Below are positions 1 to 8,832 of a stretch of 64,000 nt of DNA, piece by piece. Position numbers and translations under genes: made by a program. The DNA comes from Gemmatimonadota bacterium. GTDB taxonomy: Bacteria > Gemmatimonadota > Gemmatimonadetes > Longimicrobiales > Gaopeijiaceae. The notes below the pieces were generated by a model that saw nothing but the letters and a program-made list of their open reading frames with translations, had not been told where the DNA came from and ran no database searches. The stretch is from contig JAWKQO010000003.1 in the NCBI GenBank assembly GCA_041390105.1, positions 62,001-126,000 on the forward strand. The letters run 5' to 3'. Each line of letters starts with the position of its first letter. Within the stretch, counting starts at the first letter, position 1.

Positions 1-113
1 GCCCGTGCCTATTGGGCGGCGGCCCGCTCCTTCCGCATCGTCCGGGAGGCACCGCAAGTGTCCACACGGGGGAAGCAGGCCTCCTTGCGTGTGGTGCGCG
101 ATACAGGAGCGGC

Positions 114-1220
114 ATGAGTCACGAACCGCCCGACCGCGTGTCGCCCGACCCCTCGCGTCGTCGCCTCCTGCGGTGGCTGGGCGCGGCGGCTGGCGGGGCG
201 TTGTTGTCGAGCCGCCCGCTGGCCGGCATCGGCTCAGAGCGGGTCTGCGAGTCCCTACGGGGGCGACGGGTCTCGTGGCTGGTAGGGTGGTCACCGGGTG
301 GCGGCTACGACATCTACTCCCGCCTGCTCGAAGCACCGCTGGAACGGGCGCTGGACGCGGAGATCGTCATCGAGAACATGCCGGGCGCCTCGGGCATCGT
401 CGCGGCACGCCGCATCTCCACGTCCCGACCCGATGGACGGACGCTGGGAATCCTCAACGGTACCGGCCTGATGCTGGCGCCCTACTCCAATCCGGGCTTC
501 GCTCCGTCGCTCGAGCACGACTTCACCCTGCTGGGGCGGATCGTAGATCATGAGCAGGCCCTCGTGGTGGGGCGGGCCAGCGGGATCACCTCGCTTTCGG
601 ATCTGGTGGAGATCGGTCGGCGACGGCCGATCGTCCTCGGAGTCACCGGCCCGACCACGGTGAACGTGCTCCTGAGTGCAGCACTGGAGGATCTGTTCGG
701 CATCGAGGTGGCGCTGGTGCTGGGCTTCCCCGGGAGCCAGGAGCTCCTCACCGCTGTCCTGCGCGGCGACCTCGACGGAGCGGTGATCGGAGACGAGTCC
801 GCCGAGCCGCTCGACGAGCTCCTCCCGCTCCTGCGCTTCTCACACCCACCGCTGGGCGGACCCGCTGCCGAGCGCGGTCGCACGTTGCTCGGGGAAGAAG
901 GCGTGCTCGCCACGGATCCCCAGCTCTTTCCCGATCCGGAGCGTGCCCAGCGGGATGCGGCCGACCTGGCCACCCTGATGGACGTGGGACGGCTGGTGGC
1001 CGCCCCCCCGGGACTCCCAGCGGAGCTCGGCGCCTGCATGGCAGCCTCGGTCGCCAGCGCCCTTGCGGACCCGGCGCTTCTGACCCGCGCCGCACAGGCC
1101 GGACGCACGCTGCGACCCGGCAGCGCAGCGGAAACCGCCCGCACTGTGAGCGTCGCCCGCCTGGCGCTCCCGCGCTTCGCGGCGGCGGTCGAGCGGGCCG
1201 TTCGACGCGCCACGGGCTGA
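114..1220 (+). CDS. tctC: Tripartite tricarboxylate transporter substrate-binding protein (TctC/Bug family)
   Basis: Predicted 368-residue extracytoplasmic binding protein that captures a small organic (di/tricarboxylate-type) acid and passes it to TctA/TctB. The N-terminus carries a twin-arginine-like signal (RRRLLRWLG followed by a hydrophobic Ala/Gly stretch), suggesting Tat export. The early mature region has the Bug-family pattern VSWLVGWSPGGGYD and a later NMPGASGIVAA stretch, both typical of the ligand-binding cleft. An in-frame ATG lies further upstream, but the ATG used here follows AGGAG by a normal spacing and starts directly before the signal peptide. tctA follows after 13 bp, so the three genes form one operon in the order C-A-B. 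The exact substrate cannot be read from the sequence. Confidence 0.9.
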   Translation: MSHEPPDRVSPDPSRRRLLRWLGAAAGGALLSSRPLAGIGSERVCESLRGRRVSWLVGWSPGGGYDIYSRLLEAPLERALDAEIVIENMPGASGIVAARRISTSRPDGRTLGILNGTGLMLAPYSNPGFAPSLEHDFTLLGRIVDHEQALVVGRASGITSLSDLVEIGRRRPIVLGVTGPTTVNVLLSAALEDLFGIEVALVLGFPGSQELLTAVLRGDLDGAVIGDESAEPLDELLPLLRFSHPPLGGPAAERGRTLLGEEGVLATDPQLFPDPERAQRDAADLATLMDVGRLVAAPPGLPAELGACMAASVASALADPALLTRAAQAGRTLRPGSAAETARTVSVARLALPRFAAAVERAVRRATG

Positions 1221-1233
1221 AGCGCCCCCCTTC

Positions 1234-2745
1234 ATGGACTCCCACTCGGTTTCCGTGCTCGACGCCGCCTGGCGGGGTCTGTTGCTGGTGCTCGCCTGGC
1301 CCAACCTCCTGTATCCGCTCGTGGGCACGGCCGTGGCGATGCTGGTCGCGGTACTCCCCGGTGTCAGTGGAGCCACCCTCCTGGCCCTGGCCATTCCTCT
1401 GACCTTCTCGTGGGACCCGCTGCCCGTGATGCTGCTGTTCGGCGCCTTGGTGGGCGGCGCCACCTTCATGGGCTCGGTGACTGCGATCCTGTTCAACATC
1501 CCGGGGACCGCCCCCAACGCCGCCACGGTGTTGGACGGCTATCCGATGGCTCGCAACGGAGAGGCCCGCACCGCCCTCGGTTGTTCGGCGGCCGCCTCTG
1601 CCCTGGGGTCGACAGTGGGCATCCTGGTCGTGGTCTTGGCCATCCCGGTGATGACCCGCCTGATCCGTCACGTGGGCCCACCGGAGCTGCTCATGCTCTC
1701 CGTCTGGGGCCTGGTCAGCGTTGCCACCGTCATCCGGGCGTCGTTCATCCGCGGACTGGCCACGGCCGGTCTGGGGCTGATGGTCTCCTTCGTGGGCCTC
1801 GATCCCACCACGGCGGAAGAGCGCTTCACGCTCGGCACGCTCTATCTCCAGGACGGACTCCCCCTCATCCCCGTCTTCCTTGGGATGTTCGCCATCGCGG
1901 AGGTCGTTGACCTGATGGCGAGCGGTCGTCGGACCATCGCCGACGAACCCTCAGGGCGGGGCCTGGAGGGAAGCCTCCTGCGGGGCATCCGCGCGGTGTT
2001 CCAGCATTGGCAGACGTTCCTGAAGAGCTCGGTCATCGGCACGGTGGTGGGCTTCGTCCCCGGCCTCGGTGGGACAGTCGCCGCGTTCGTCGCCTACGGC
2101 GAGGCTGCACGCAGCGCGGGGCCGGACGGTCGCTTCGGCGAGGGCGACATCCGAGGTGTGCTGGCACCGGAGGCCGCCAACGACGCCAAGGATGGAGGCT
2201 CCCTGCTCCCGGTGCTGGCGTTCGGCATTCCGGCCAGCACGGGCACGGCTCTGTTGCTGGCCGCCCTCCAGATCCACGGCATCACACCCGGCAGCGAGCT
2301 CATGACGCAGCGGCTGGAGCTGGTGTTCGCGTTGGTCTGGTCCCTCTTCCTGTCGAACTGGCTGACGTCGCTACTCGGCCTCTCGCTCGCCAGTCCCCTG
2401 GCCCGTCTGACCACCGTACGCACCGCTCGACTCGTCCCCCCCATCCTGGTGCTGTCGGTCGTGGGCGCCTACAGCTTCCGAGCGCGCCTGGAGGACGTGT
2501 GGGTGGCGTTCGGATTCGGACTGTTGGGCACGCTGATGAAGCGGTACGGTTGGCCTCGCATCGCGTTCGTGATCGCGTTGATCCTGGGCCCCCTCTTCGA
2601 GTTGAACCTGAACCTGTCGCTCAGCCTGCACCGATTGGGGCGCATCCACCTGTGGACGAACCCCAGCGTACTCGTGGGCACGGCCCTGCTGCTCGGGACG
2701 GCAGCGCTGCCTGCCCTGCGGGGAATCCGTCGGAGGCCGTCGTGA
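1234..2745 (+). CDS. tctA: Tripartite tricarboxylate transporter large permease TctA
   Basis: Predicted 503-residue large membrane subunit of a TTT-family secondary transporter, which imports the acid bound by TctC using an ion gradient. The length is normal for the family and there are roughly ten to twelve hydrophobic segments. The family signature is visible near the N-terminus (LPGVSGATLLALAIPLTF) and is repeated in the second half (GFVPGLGGTVAAFVAYGEA), reflecting the internal duplication. PEAANDAKDGGSLLPVLAFG is another conserved stretch. Its stop codon overlaps the GTG of tctB (GTGA), so the two membrane subunits are likely made in a coupled way. Confidence 0.93.
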   Translation: MDSHSVSVLDAAWRGLLLVLAWPNLLYPLVGTAVAMLVAVLPGVSGATLLALAIPLTFSWDPLPVMLLFGALVGGATFMGSVTAILFNIPGTAPNAATVLDGYPMARNGEARTALGCSAAASALGSTVGILVVVLAIPVMTRLIRHVGPPELLMLSVWGLVSVATVIRASFIRGLATAGLGLMVSFVGLDPTTAEERFTLGTLYLQDGLPLIPVFLGMFAIAEVVDLMASGRRTIADEPSGRGLEGSLLRGIRAVFQHWQTFLKSSVIGTVVGFVPGLGGTVAAFVAYGEAARSAGPDGRFGEGDIRGVLAPEAANDAKDGGSLLPVLAFGIPASTGTALLLAALQIHGITPGSELMTQRLELVFALVWSLFLSNWLTSLLGLSLASPLARLTTVRTARLVPPILVLSVVGAYSFRARLEDVWVAFGFGLLGTLMKRYGWPRIAFVIALILGPLFELNLNLSLSLHRLGRIHLWTNPSVLVGTALLLGTAALPALRGIRRRPS

Positions 2746-3161
2746 GACGGGTCGTCGGTGCGGGCTTCTTCCTGGTGGGGGTGGCGCTACTGGTCCTCAC
2801 GTTGAGCTTGAGCGGACCCGCCAGGCGCATCCCGCTCGTGGTCGCGGTCCCGCTGGTGGCGCTGCTGGGCTTGGAGCTGGCGCGCGAGCTGCGCGGGACC
2901 GTAACCCCCTCTCTCCCCCGCGCTCGTGAGCTCCCCGCGCTTCTCTGGACCGCGACGCTGCCGCTCGGTATCGCGCTGCTCGGGGTTGTGGGCGGCCCGG
3001 CCCTCTTCGTCGCGGCCCTTCTCCGGTTTCACGGGCGCGAAGCCTGGCCCACCGCCCTCCTGGCGGGCGCCGCCACCGCGGTGGGAATGGCGCTGGTCGT
3101 GGGCGCCCTGCTGCACATGTCGCTACCCCCGGGCCTGCTCCTGGCCCCGCTCGTTTCCTGA
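2742..3161 (+). CDS. tctB: Tripartite tricarboxylate transporter small permease TctB
   Basis: Predicted 139-residue small membrane subunit with about four hydrophobic helices, the expected size and topology for TctB. The GTG start overlaps the tctA stop in a GTGA arrangement. The same frame stays open far upstream inside tctA, but that part is Arg/Pro-rich and reads as a shadow. TctB sequences are poorly conserved, so the call rests largely on size, topology and operon position. Its last 39 bp overlap tail-to-tail with the convergent sulfotransferase-like gene on the minus strand. Confidence 0.82.
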   Translation: MRRVVGAGFFLVGVALLVLTLSLSGPARRIPLVVAVPLVALLGLELARELRGTVTPSLPRARELPALLWTATLPLGIALLGVVGGPALFVAALLRFHGREAWPTALLAGAATAVGMALVVGALLHMSLPPGLLLAPLVS

Positions 3162-4004
3162 CGTCCAACGTCGGCGGAATCCCTCGATCTCCTCGTCACT
3201 GTAGAAGTGACGGGTCAGGCGGGAGTCGTACATCCGCTTCAGGTAGTCGGGCGAGGGCCGGAACAGGCGGGAGAAGCGCAAGAAGGTCTCCGCGTATCGC
3301 AGCTCGGAGCTCTTGTTCACGTGCGGGAGCGTCAGGGTGGGACGGTCCAGGAAGCGGCTCAGCACCGAGCCGCCATGCTCGCGCAGGTCCTCGGTGCGAA
3401 GCACCAGGACTTCGCCTGCCGCACAAACGTGTAGGGCGTGACGCGCTCCGAGTGAGAACGGTGTCCCGTAGACGTCCACGCCGAAGACGTCCTGCACCTC
3501 CCGCTCGAACCACTTCAGCGCAAAGGCGTGCTCGGGGTGATCCGGATCCTCGAACAACTCCACCAAAGCCGGCGCGTTGGTGGGATCGTCCCGGAAGGCC
3601 TCGCCCAGCTCAGGATGGTGCAGAGGGAAGTGGCGAAAGAACGCTGAAACGGTACGGGCGATCGGGTCGCGGACCAACGTGATCACCTTCCAGTCGCGGG
3701 CAGTTCCGTTGCGTAGCCGCCGTGCCAGGAACTCCGCCTGGTGGTGCTCCCGGTACATTCCGGGGTGGCCTGAGCTGCGGTATAGCCGCTGGAAGAGGGC
3801 GCGGTGCTCGGCGATGGTGCGTGGGTCGAGGTAGTGCGTGTGGAAGCTGTGAACGTCGGGTGCGTGGAGCCGCAGTGCCTGGCGGATGCTCTTGGACCCC
3901 ACCCGTGCCATCTGATGCACCAGGACGAAGGGCCGGTGCCCACGATACTGCCAGCCCGTACGCAGGGTGTTCGCGGCGGCAGCCAAAGACCACACGACCC
4001 TCAT
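3123..4004 (-). CDS. Sulfotransferase-like / putative capsular polysaccharide synthesis protein
   Basis: Predicted 293-residue protein related to the putative capsular polysaccharide synthesis (sulfotransferase-fold) family. A P-loop-like segment near the start (VHQMARVGSKSIRQAL) and a later VRDPIARTVSAFFRHF motif resemble the two PAPS-binding elements of sulfotransferases. The ATG chosen overlaps the TGA of the upstream sulfotransferase (ATGA). An ATG two codons earlier is possible, and the frame is open further upstream but without support. Position suggests that both enzymes modify the same carbohydrate or lipid acceptor, which is inference. The 3' end overlaps tctB by 39 bp on the opposite strand. 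Confidence 0.72.
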   Translation of the reverse strand: MRVVWSLAAAANTLRTGWQYRGHRPFVLVHQMARVGSKSIRQALRLHAPDVHSFHTHYLDPRTIAEHRALFQRLYRSSGHPGMYREHHQAEFLARRLRNGTARDWKVITLVRDPIARTVSAFFRHFPLHHPELGEAFRDDPTNAPALVELFEDPDHPEHAFALKWFEREVQDVFGVDVYGTPFSLGARHALHVCAAGEVLVLRTEDLREHGGSVLSRFLDRPTLTLPHVNKSSELRYAETFLRFSRLFRPSPDYLKRMYDSRLTRHFYSDEEIEGFRRRWTSGNERGQEQARG

Positions 4005-4858
4005 GGCCATTCCGTCCACTCGTTGAAGTCGTGGCCTGTCAGCGTGCGGAGCCGCGACACCTCCGGCGCCAGAAGCTCCCGCAGGCGCCCATGGGTCTCG
4101 GGTGACATGGTGCCGGGCTCGAAGGGACGCGTGAAGGGCCCGTAGAGCCAACGCCCCACCCGACGTCGGGTGTCGGGGTCGAACAAGCGCGCGGGCGCCG
4201 CTTCGCCCATCCGTTGCAGCAGGCGCGCAATCCGTCCCTTGCGGCGCTTGAAGCGGGACTCGTTGCGGACCTCGTCGAAGCGCGGCGAATCGAACGGCTC
4301 CAGCTCCAGGAACGCGTAGACCTCCGCCATGGTGTCGGGACGGGCGCTGCGCAGCGCCTCAGAGCTGATCACGTGGATCGAGCGCATCGGATAGTGCGGG
4401 AGGTAGTGCTCCAACTGTGTCGCATAGAGGCTCCGCTCCACCAGGGCGTTCCCTTCCAACGATTCGAGGGCCTCGTCCAGGGACCGGTTCTCCTTCCCAT
4501 CGGAGTAGCGATGGCCCCATGCCGAGACGATGCGGCGGATCGGCTCCCGCACGATGTACAGCAGCCGGGCATCCGGCACCAGGGCGGCCATGCGCGAGGG
4601 AACCCAGGGATAGCGCTGCTGCGACGAGTAGGTGACGGAGGCCTCTCCTCGCAACGTAGTGCCGCGATCGAACTGCGCCGCGTACCACTCTACACCTCGA
4701 CCCCACACTTCGGGTTTGGAGAAGAAGTGCAGCTCCTTCTCGCGGGTCATGGCGACCTGCGGATGGAGGTTCAGGTAGTGGCTCAAGCTCGTTGTGCCGG
4801 ACTTGGCAGCCCCGATGACGATCAAGTTGGGCAACGCCCCGGACCCGACCGATGCCAT
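4001..4858 (-). CDS. Sulfotransferase domain protein
   Basis: Predicted 285-residue PAPS-dependent sulfotransferase of the heparan N-sulfotransferase-like type. The 5'-phosphosulfate-binding loop is clear near residue 17 (GAAKSGTTSLSHYL), followed by the catalytic-region pattern KELHFF. The 3'-phosphate-binding element appears as IVREPIRRIVSAWGHRYSDG. It would transfer sulfate from PAPS to a carbohydrate or small acceptor; the acceptor is unknown. It starts 3 bp after the ppc stop on the same strand and its stop overlaps the next gene's ATG, so it may be partly read through from ppc. No signal peptide is visible, so it is probably cytoplasmic. Confidence 0.86.
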   Translation of the reverse strand: MASVGSGALPNLIVIGAAKSGTTSLSHYLNLHPQVAMTREKELHFFSKPEVWGRGVEWYAAQFDRGTTLRGEASVTYSSQQRYPWVPSRMAALVPDARLLYIVREPIRRIVSAWGHRYSDGKENRSLDEALESLEGNALVERSLYATQLEHYLPHYPMRSIHVISSEALRSARPDTMAEVYAFLELEPFDSPRFDEVRNESRFKRRKGRIARLLQRMGEAAPARLFDPDTRRRVGRWLYGPFTRPFEPGTMSPETHGRLRELLAPEVSRLRTLTGHDFNEWTEWP

Positions 4859-4861
4859 CGC

Positions 4862-7636
4862 TCAGCCCGTGCTCTGCATCGCGGCCGCGACGCCGTTGAC
4901 ACTGGTGAAGAGCGCCTCGAGGAGCAGGTCGGCCTCCCCCCCTCGCAGTCGGGCCGTGAGCTCCACCTGGAGCAGGTTCAGCACGTCCGTGTAGGGGTTG
5001 CGCAGGAGAATCGACTTCTGGATCACGGGAGCCTGGTCGAGCAGAGCTTCGCCGCCTCGAACGCGGAGCACCGCCGCCGTTGCGGCCTCGAAGTCCGTTT
5101 CGATGCGGGAGAGCAGCTCGTGATCCGCGGCTACACCCAGGCGACGCACATAGGCCCGGGTAATGGCGAGGCGCGTGCGGGCCAACTCCCGCTCGGCGTT
5201 GTCGACCACCGCCCTGAGGAACGGCCACTCCCGGTAGAGGAAGCCGAGTCGGTCGACCTCTGCCGCTGTGAGCCCGGAGAGCGCAGAGCCCACGCCGAAC
5301 CACCCCGGGACCAGCGCCCGGATCTGCGTCCAGGCGAACACCCAGGGAATCGCACGCAGGCTCGCGAACGCGGGGGCGGAAGCCGGACTACGGGACGCAG
5401 GTCGCGATCCGATCGGCAGGCGCGTGATCGCGTCGATGGGCGTCACCCGGCGGTAGCTCTCCCAGAAGCCCGGGTCGTCGATCAGTGCGCGATAGGCCTG
5501 CATGGACCGGTGAGCCAAGCGCTCGACGAGATCGTGATCAGCAGGCGTCGTCACCTCGGCCGGCGCGGCCGGCAGCGCACCCGAGGTGCGGGCCAGCCCA
5601 CGGAGCACGGCATTGACGATCTGTTCCAGATGACGGTGGGCCAGGTCCTCGAGCGCGTAGCGAAAGGTGATGATCTCGCCCTGCTCGGTGAAGCGGATCC
5701 GTCCGTTGTGGACGATGGCCGGCATGGCCAGGATCGCGTGGTTGGCGCGCCCCCCTCCGCGCCCTACCGTACCCCCACGCCCATGGAACAACCGTAGCTC
5801 CACGCCCGCGGCACGGGCCGCTTCGGCCAACGCCCCCTGGGCTCGGTGCAGCGCCCAGTTGGCCATCCAATACCCGCCGTCCTTGTTCGAATCCGAATAG
5901 CCGAGCATCACCTCCTGGAGGCCACGGCGCGCGCGCAGATGCTCCCGGTAGAGTGGGTGGGCCAGAAGCTCGCGGATACGATCCGCGGCAGCGTCCAGGT
6001 CGTCGATGGTCTCGAACAGGGGGACGAAGTCGATCGGGCAGCGCACCTCGCCCTGGGTGCGAGTCCACACCCCGGCCACCTTGGCCAGGAGCATGGGCTC
6101 CAGCAGGTCGCTGACCGTCCCCGCCATGCTGACGATCCAGCTCCCCACGGCATCCGGTTCACGCGCCGTGGCGTCTCGCACCACCTGGAACGCGTCCAGC
6201 AACGCGGTGGTTGCGTCGCTGAGGTCCGGTGGTGGCGTCCACTGCGTGACGTCGTCCAGGAGCGCCGTCTCCAGCGTCGCGACGCGCGCCGCCTCCCCGA
6301 GCGCCCGGTAGTCGTTTTCGAACCCGAGCGCGTGCAGCAGTTCCGTGACGGCCGCCTCGTGTAAGCGGCTATGCTGTCGCACGTCGAGCGTGGCCAGGTG
6401 GAAGCCGAAGGTGCGCGCCAGTGCCGAGAGACGCGCGAGGCGCCCGCCCCCAGCCACCCCTCCGAAGCCCGCCTGCGTGAGAGAGCGGCCGAGCACACGT
6501 AGATCCCGGACGAAGTGAGCAGCATCGTACTCCGTGGTGGCACCTTCCTCGAGGGCCGCGCGCAGGCGCGCCTGCATCGCGACCACGCGCAGACGATAGG
6601 GCTCGTGCGCGTGGTCGCGCAGGCTCCGTTCGTCCACCCAGCCCCGAGCCCGATCGACCGCCAAGGCTTCCGCAAGCTCCCTGGAGACCGAGGTCCGTCG
6701 GTCGGACAGGCTGAGCTCGGCCCCCAGCGCATCCAACTCAGCCAGGTAGCGCTCCATGACACGTCGGCGCTGCTCGCTCAGGGTCCACGCGGTGACGGCT
6801 GCGGTGACGTTGGGGTTCCCGTCGCGATCGCTTCCGATCCACGAGCGGAAGCGCAAGAAGGCGGGGCACTCCCCCGGTGCACCGTAGCAGCGTTCCAGCG
6901 CGCGCTGGACATCCTGGTGCACGCGCGGCACGGTCTCCCAGATCGTCCCGAGCAGGAAGTGAAGCCCCTGCTCGACCTCGTCCTCCACCCGGGGTCGCGC
7001 CGTGCGTACGTCATCGCTTGCCAGCAGCAGGCTCACGTCCCGGAACAGGCCTTCCAGGACGTCCTGACGCTCAGAGGGGACGAGCTCCTCCCGGCGCAGA
7101 CGCATGAGCCGGCCAGCCAGGCGACGCTGCGTACGCAACACGGAGAGCGGGCGCGCCTCCGTGGGGTGAGCGGTGAGCGTAGGCTGGATGTCCAGTCGGC
7201 CAAGCAGCGCTCGAACCTCCTCCAGCGTGGCACCGCCGGCGTGCAACGCTTCGAGGGCATCCCCGATGGACTCCGGGCGAGCTTGGTTGTGCTCCGCATC
7301 GCGAGAGCGGTCCCGGTTGATGCGGATGATCTCCTGCTTCTCCGCCTGGTTGACCAGGTGGAAGAACGTCGTGAACGCGCGGACCTGGGCAACGATCTGC
7401 GATTCATCCAACCCACCGATGATCTCGGCGGCCCGCGCGCGTCCGTCAGGATCCAGGCCCCGCTCGGCGTTCTTGCAGGCCGCTCGCAGCGATTCCACGC
7501 ACTCCAGTGTGGCGTCGCTATATTGCTCGGCGATCGCGGCGCCCAGCATGGACCCGAGAAGGTTGACCTGCTCGCTGAGGGGTCGCGAGATCCCCGTGCC
7601 TTCACTCTCCCATGGGCGATCCGTCCAACGGTTCAC
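4862..7636 (-). CDS. ppc: Phosphoenolpyruvate carboxylase
   Basis: Predicted 924-residue PEP carboxylase, which carboxylates PEP to oxaloacetate to replenish the TCA cycle. All main catalytic blocks are visible: LTAHPTEARP with catalytic His near residue 157, FRSWIGSDRDGNPNVT, VMLGYSDSNKDGG, FHGRGGTVGRGGG and QGEIITFRYAL. The C-terminus ends AAMQSTG, close to the usual QNTG. A TTG seven codons upstream is possible, but the GTG chosen has AAGGAG six bases before it. The length is normal for a bacterial enzyme, and no plant-type N-terminal phosphorylation motif is seen. It is divergent from the secreted protein gene at 7705, with only 68 bp between the starts. Confidence 0.97.
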   Translation of the reverse strand: MNRWTDRPWESEGTGISRPLSEQVNLLGSMLGAAIAEQYSDATLECVESLRAACKNAERGLDPDGRARAAEIIGGLDESQIVAQVRAFTTFFHLVNQAEKQEIIRINRDRSRDAEHNQARPESIGDALEALHAGGATLEEVRALLGRLDIQPTLTAHPTEARPLSVLRTQRRLAGRLMRLRREELVPSERQDVLEGLFRDVSLLLASDDVRTARPRVEDEVEQGLHFLLGTIWETVPRVHQDVQRALERCYGAPGECPAFLRFRSWIGSDRDGNPNVTAAVTAWTLSEQRRRVMERYLAELDALGAELSLSDRRTSVSRELAEALAVDRARGWVDERSLRDHAHEPYRLRVVAMQARLRAALEEGATTEYDAAHFVRDLRVLGRSLTQAGFGGVAGGGRLARLSALARTFGFHLATLDVRQHSRLHEAAVTELLHALGFENDYRALGEAARVATLETALLDDVTQWTPPPDLSDATTALLDAFQVVRDATAREPDAVGSWIVSMAGTVSDLLEPMLLAKVAGVWTRTQGEVRCPIDFVPLFETIDDLDAAADRIRELLAHPLYREHLRARRGLQEVMLGYSDSNKDGGYWMANWALHRAQGALAEAARAAGVELRLFHGRGGTVGRGGGRANHAILAMPAIVHNGRIRFTEQGEIITFRYALEDLAHRHLEQIVNAVLRGLARTSGALPAAPAEVTTPADHDLVERLAHRSMQAYRALIDDPGFWESYRRVTPIDAITRLPIGSRPASRSPASAPAFASLRAIPWVFAWTQIRALVPGWFGVGSALSGLTAAEVDRLGFLYREWPFLRAVVDNAERELARTRLAITRAYVRRLGVAADHELLSRIETDFEAATAAVLRVRGGEALLDQAPVIQKSILLRNPYTDVLNLLQVELTARLRGGEADLLLEALFTSVNGVAAAMQSTG

Positions 7637-7704
7637 GCGCAGCTCCTTGGGTCGCAAGTCGGGCCAAGTTGCCCGCCGGCTCCCCCGATGGGCAACTTCG
7701 TGGC

Positions 7705-8832
7705 ATGAACATGCCGGTGGCGGTGGGGTGCATCGGAGACCGTGGTGTCGGGGAGCGCGGCAGGCATGTTGCGATCTGCCCGGGAGGGATCCTGCTCCTG
7801 GGCGCGCTCGCCGTCGGAGTCTCGGCGCTCCACGCCCAGGTGCGGGTCGAAGGCCGCCTGGTGGACGCCGGAGACGATTCTCCCGTCGTCGGTGCGATGG
7901 TGGCCTTGCTCGACGACACGGGCGAGCTCACCCGCACCTTGAGCAACGACGTCGGGGACTTTCTCCTGCGCGCCCCCGCCGCGGGTCCCTTCTCCCTGCT
8001 CGTCGAGAGGATCGGCTACCGCTCCCAGGTCGTGTCGGTGCCGGACCCGGGTCGGCCCGTTCTGGTGCGCCTGCCGGTTCAGCCGGTCGCGCTGCCGGGG
8101 ATCGACGTCCAGGTCGAGCCCGTTTGCGCGCTCGCGGCGAACACGTCCGTCGAGATCCTCGCGGTGTGGGACGAAATACGCAAAGCGCTCTCGGCGGCGG
8201 CGCTCACCGCCGAGCCGCCCCTCGTCTTCCAGGTCCGCACCTTCGAGCGCGAGCTGGAGCGCGACCTCGATCCCCGCTCCCTGCGTGCCGATACGCTGCT
8301 GGTGCCCGAGGGTCTGGGGTTCGAGTTCGCCGACGCGGAGCAGTTGGAAGCGAACGGATGGACGGAGCCCGCCGAGGACGGGGGCACGCGCTACTTCGCG
8401 CCATCCCCCGACCTCCTGCTGTCCTCATGGTTCACGCGGGCCCACTGTTTCGAGCTCACTGCGACCGAGACGGACCGCCTGGCCCTGCGGTTCCGCTCGG
8501 GCGAGGCGGCCCACGGCGTGAGGATCGAGGGCAGCTTCGTGTTGGACGCGGCGGCCGCACGCCTCTCCCACATCGCTTTCCGCTTCACGGGCGACCGGCT
8601 GCTCAACGCTGAGCATCAGGGCGGTGAGATCCACCTGGGCGGCCTCCCGGACGGTCGTTGGTACGTGTCCCGTTGGACCATGAGAACCCCGGAGTATCGC
8701 CGGGGCCCCCTGCGTCGGACCCAGATGGGACGCCGCCTGCTGTATCAGCCCACGACAACCTTGTCGGGGTATTTCGAACGGGGAGGTGAGGTGCTCCAGG
8801 TCGTGACGCTGACTCCAGGGCGCCCGCGATGA
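7705..8832 (+). CDS. Secreted protein with carboxypeptidase-regulatory-like domain
   Basis: Predicted 375-residue secreted protein. After a hydrophobic signal segment (ILLLGALAVGVSALHAQ) comes a carboxypeptidase-regulatory-like beta-sandwich: VRVEGRLVDAGDDSPVVGAM, then NDVGDFLLRAPAAG and IGYRS. This domain is often found in surface or periplasmic proteins of Bacteroidota and Gemmatimonadota. The remaining approximately 250 residues are not recognisable by family but contain beta-strand-rich stretches typical of outer-surface proteins. The stop codon overlaps the next gene's ATG (ATGA), so it is translationally coupled to the metallopeptidase. It may present or anchor a partner at the cell surface, which is inference. 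Confidence 0.72.
   Translation: MNMPVAVGCIGDRGVGERGRHVAICPGGILLLGALAVGVSALHAQVRVEGRLVDAGDDSPVVGAMVALLDDTGELTRTLSNDVGDFLLRAPAAGPFSLLVERIGYRSQVVSVPDPGRPVLVRLPVQPVALPGIDVQVEPVCALAANTSVEILAVWDEIRKALSAAALTAEPPLVFQVRTFERELERDLDPRSLRADTLLVPEGLGFEFADAEQLEANGWTEPAEDGGTRYFAPSPDLLLSSWFTRAHCFELTATETDRLALRFRSGEAAHGVRIEGSFVLDAAAARLSHIAFRFTGDRLLNAEHQGGEIHLGGLPDGRWYVSRWTMRTPEYRRGPLRRTQMGRRLLYQPTTTLSGYFERGGEVLQVVTLTPGRPR

Noticed and set aside
3123..4151. Longer start for the second sulfotransferase-like gene at 4151
   Set aside because: The extra residues overlap the coupled upstream gene in another frame and look like noise; the ATGA-coupled start at 4004 is better supported.
4214..5797. Long plus-strand open frame antisense to the sulfotransferase and PEP carboxylase genes
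   Set aside because: It runs through both minus-strand genes and is composed of Arg/Gly/Pro-rich shadow sequence with no domain; PEP carboxylase motifs are certain.
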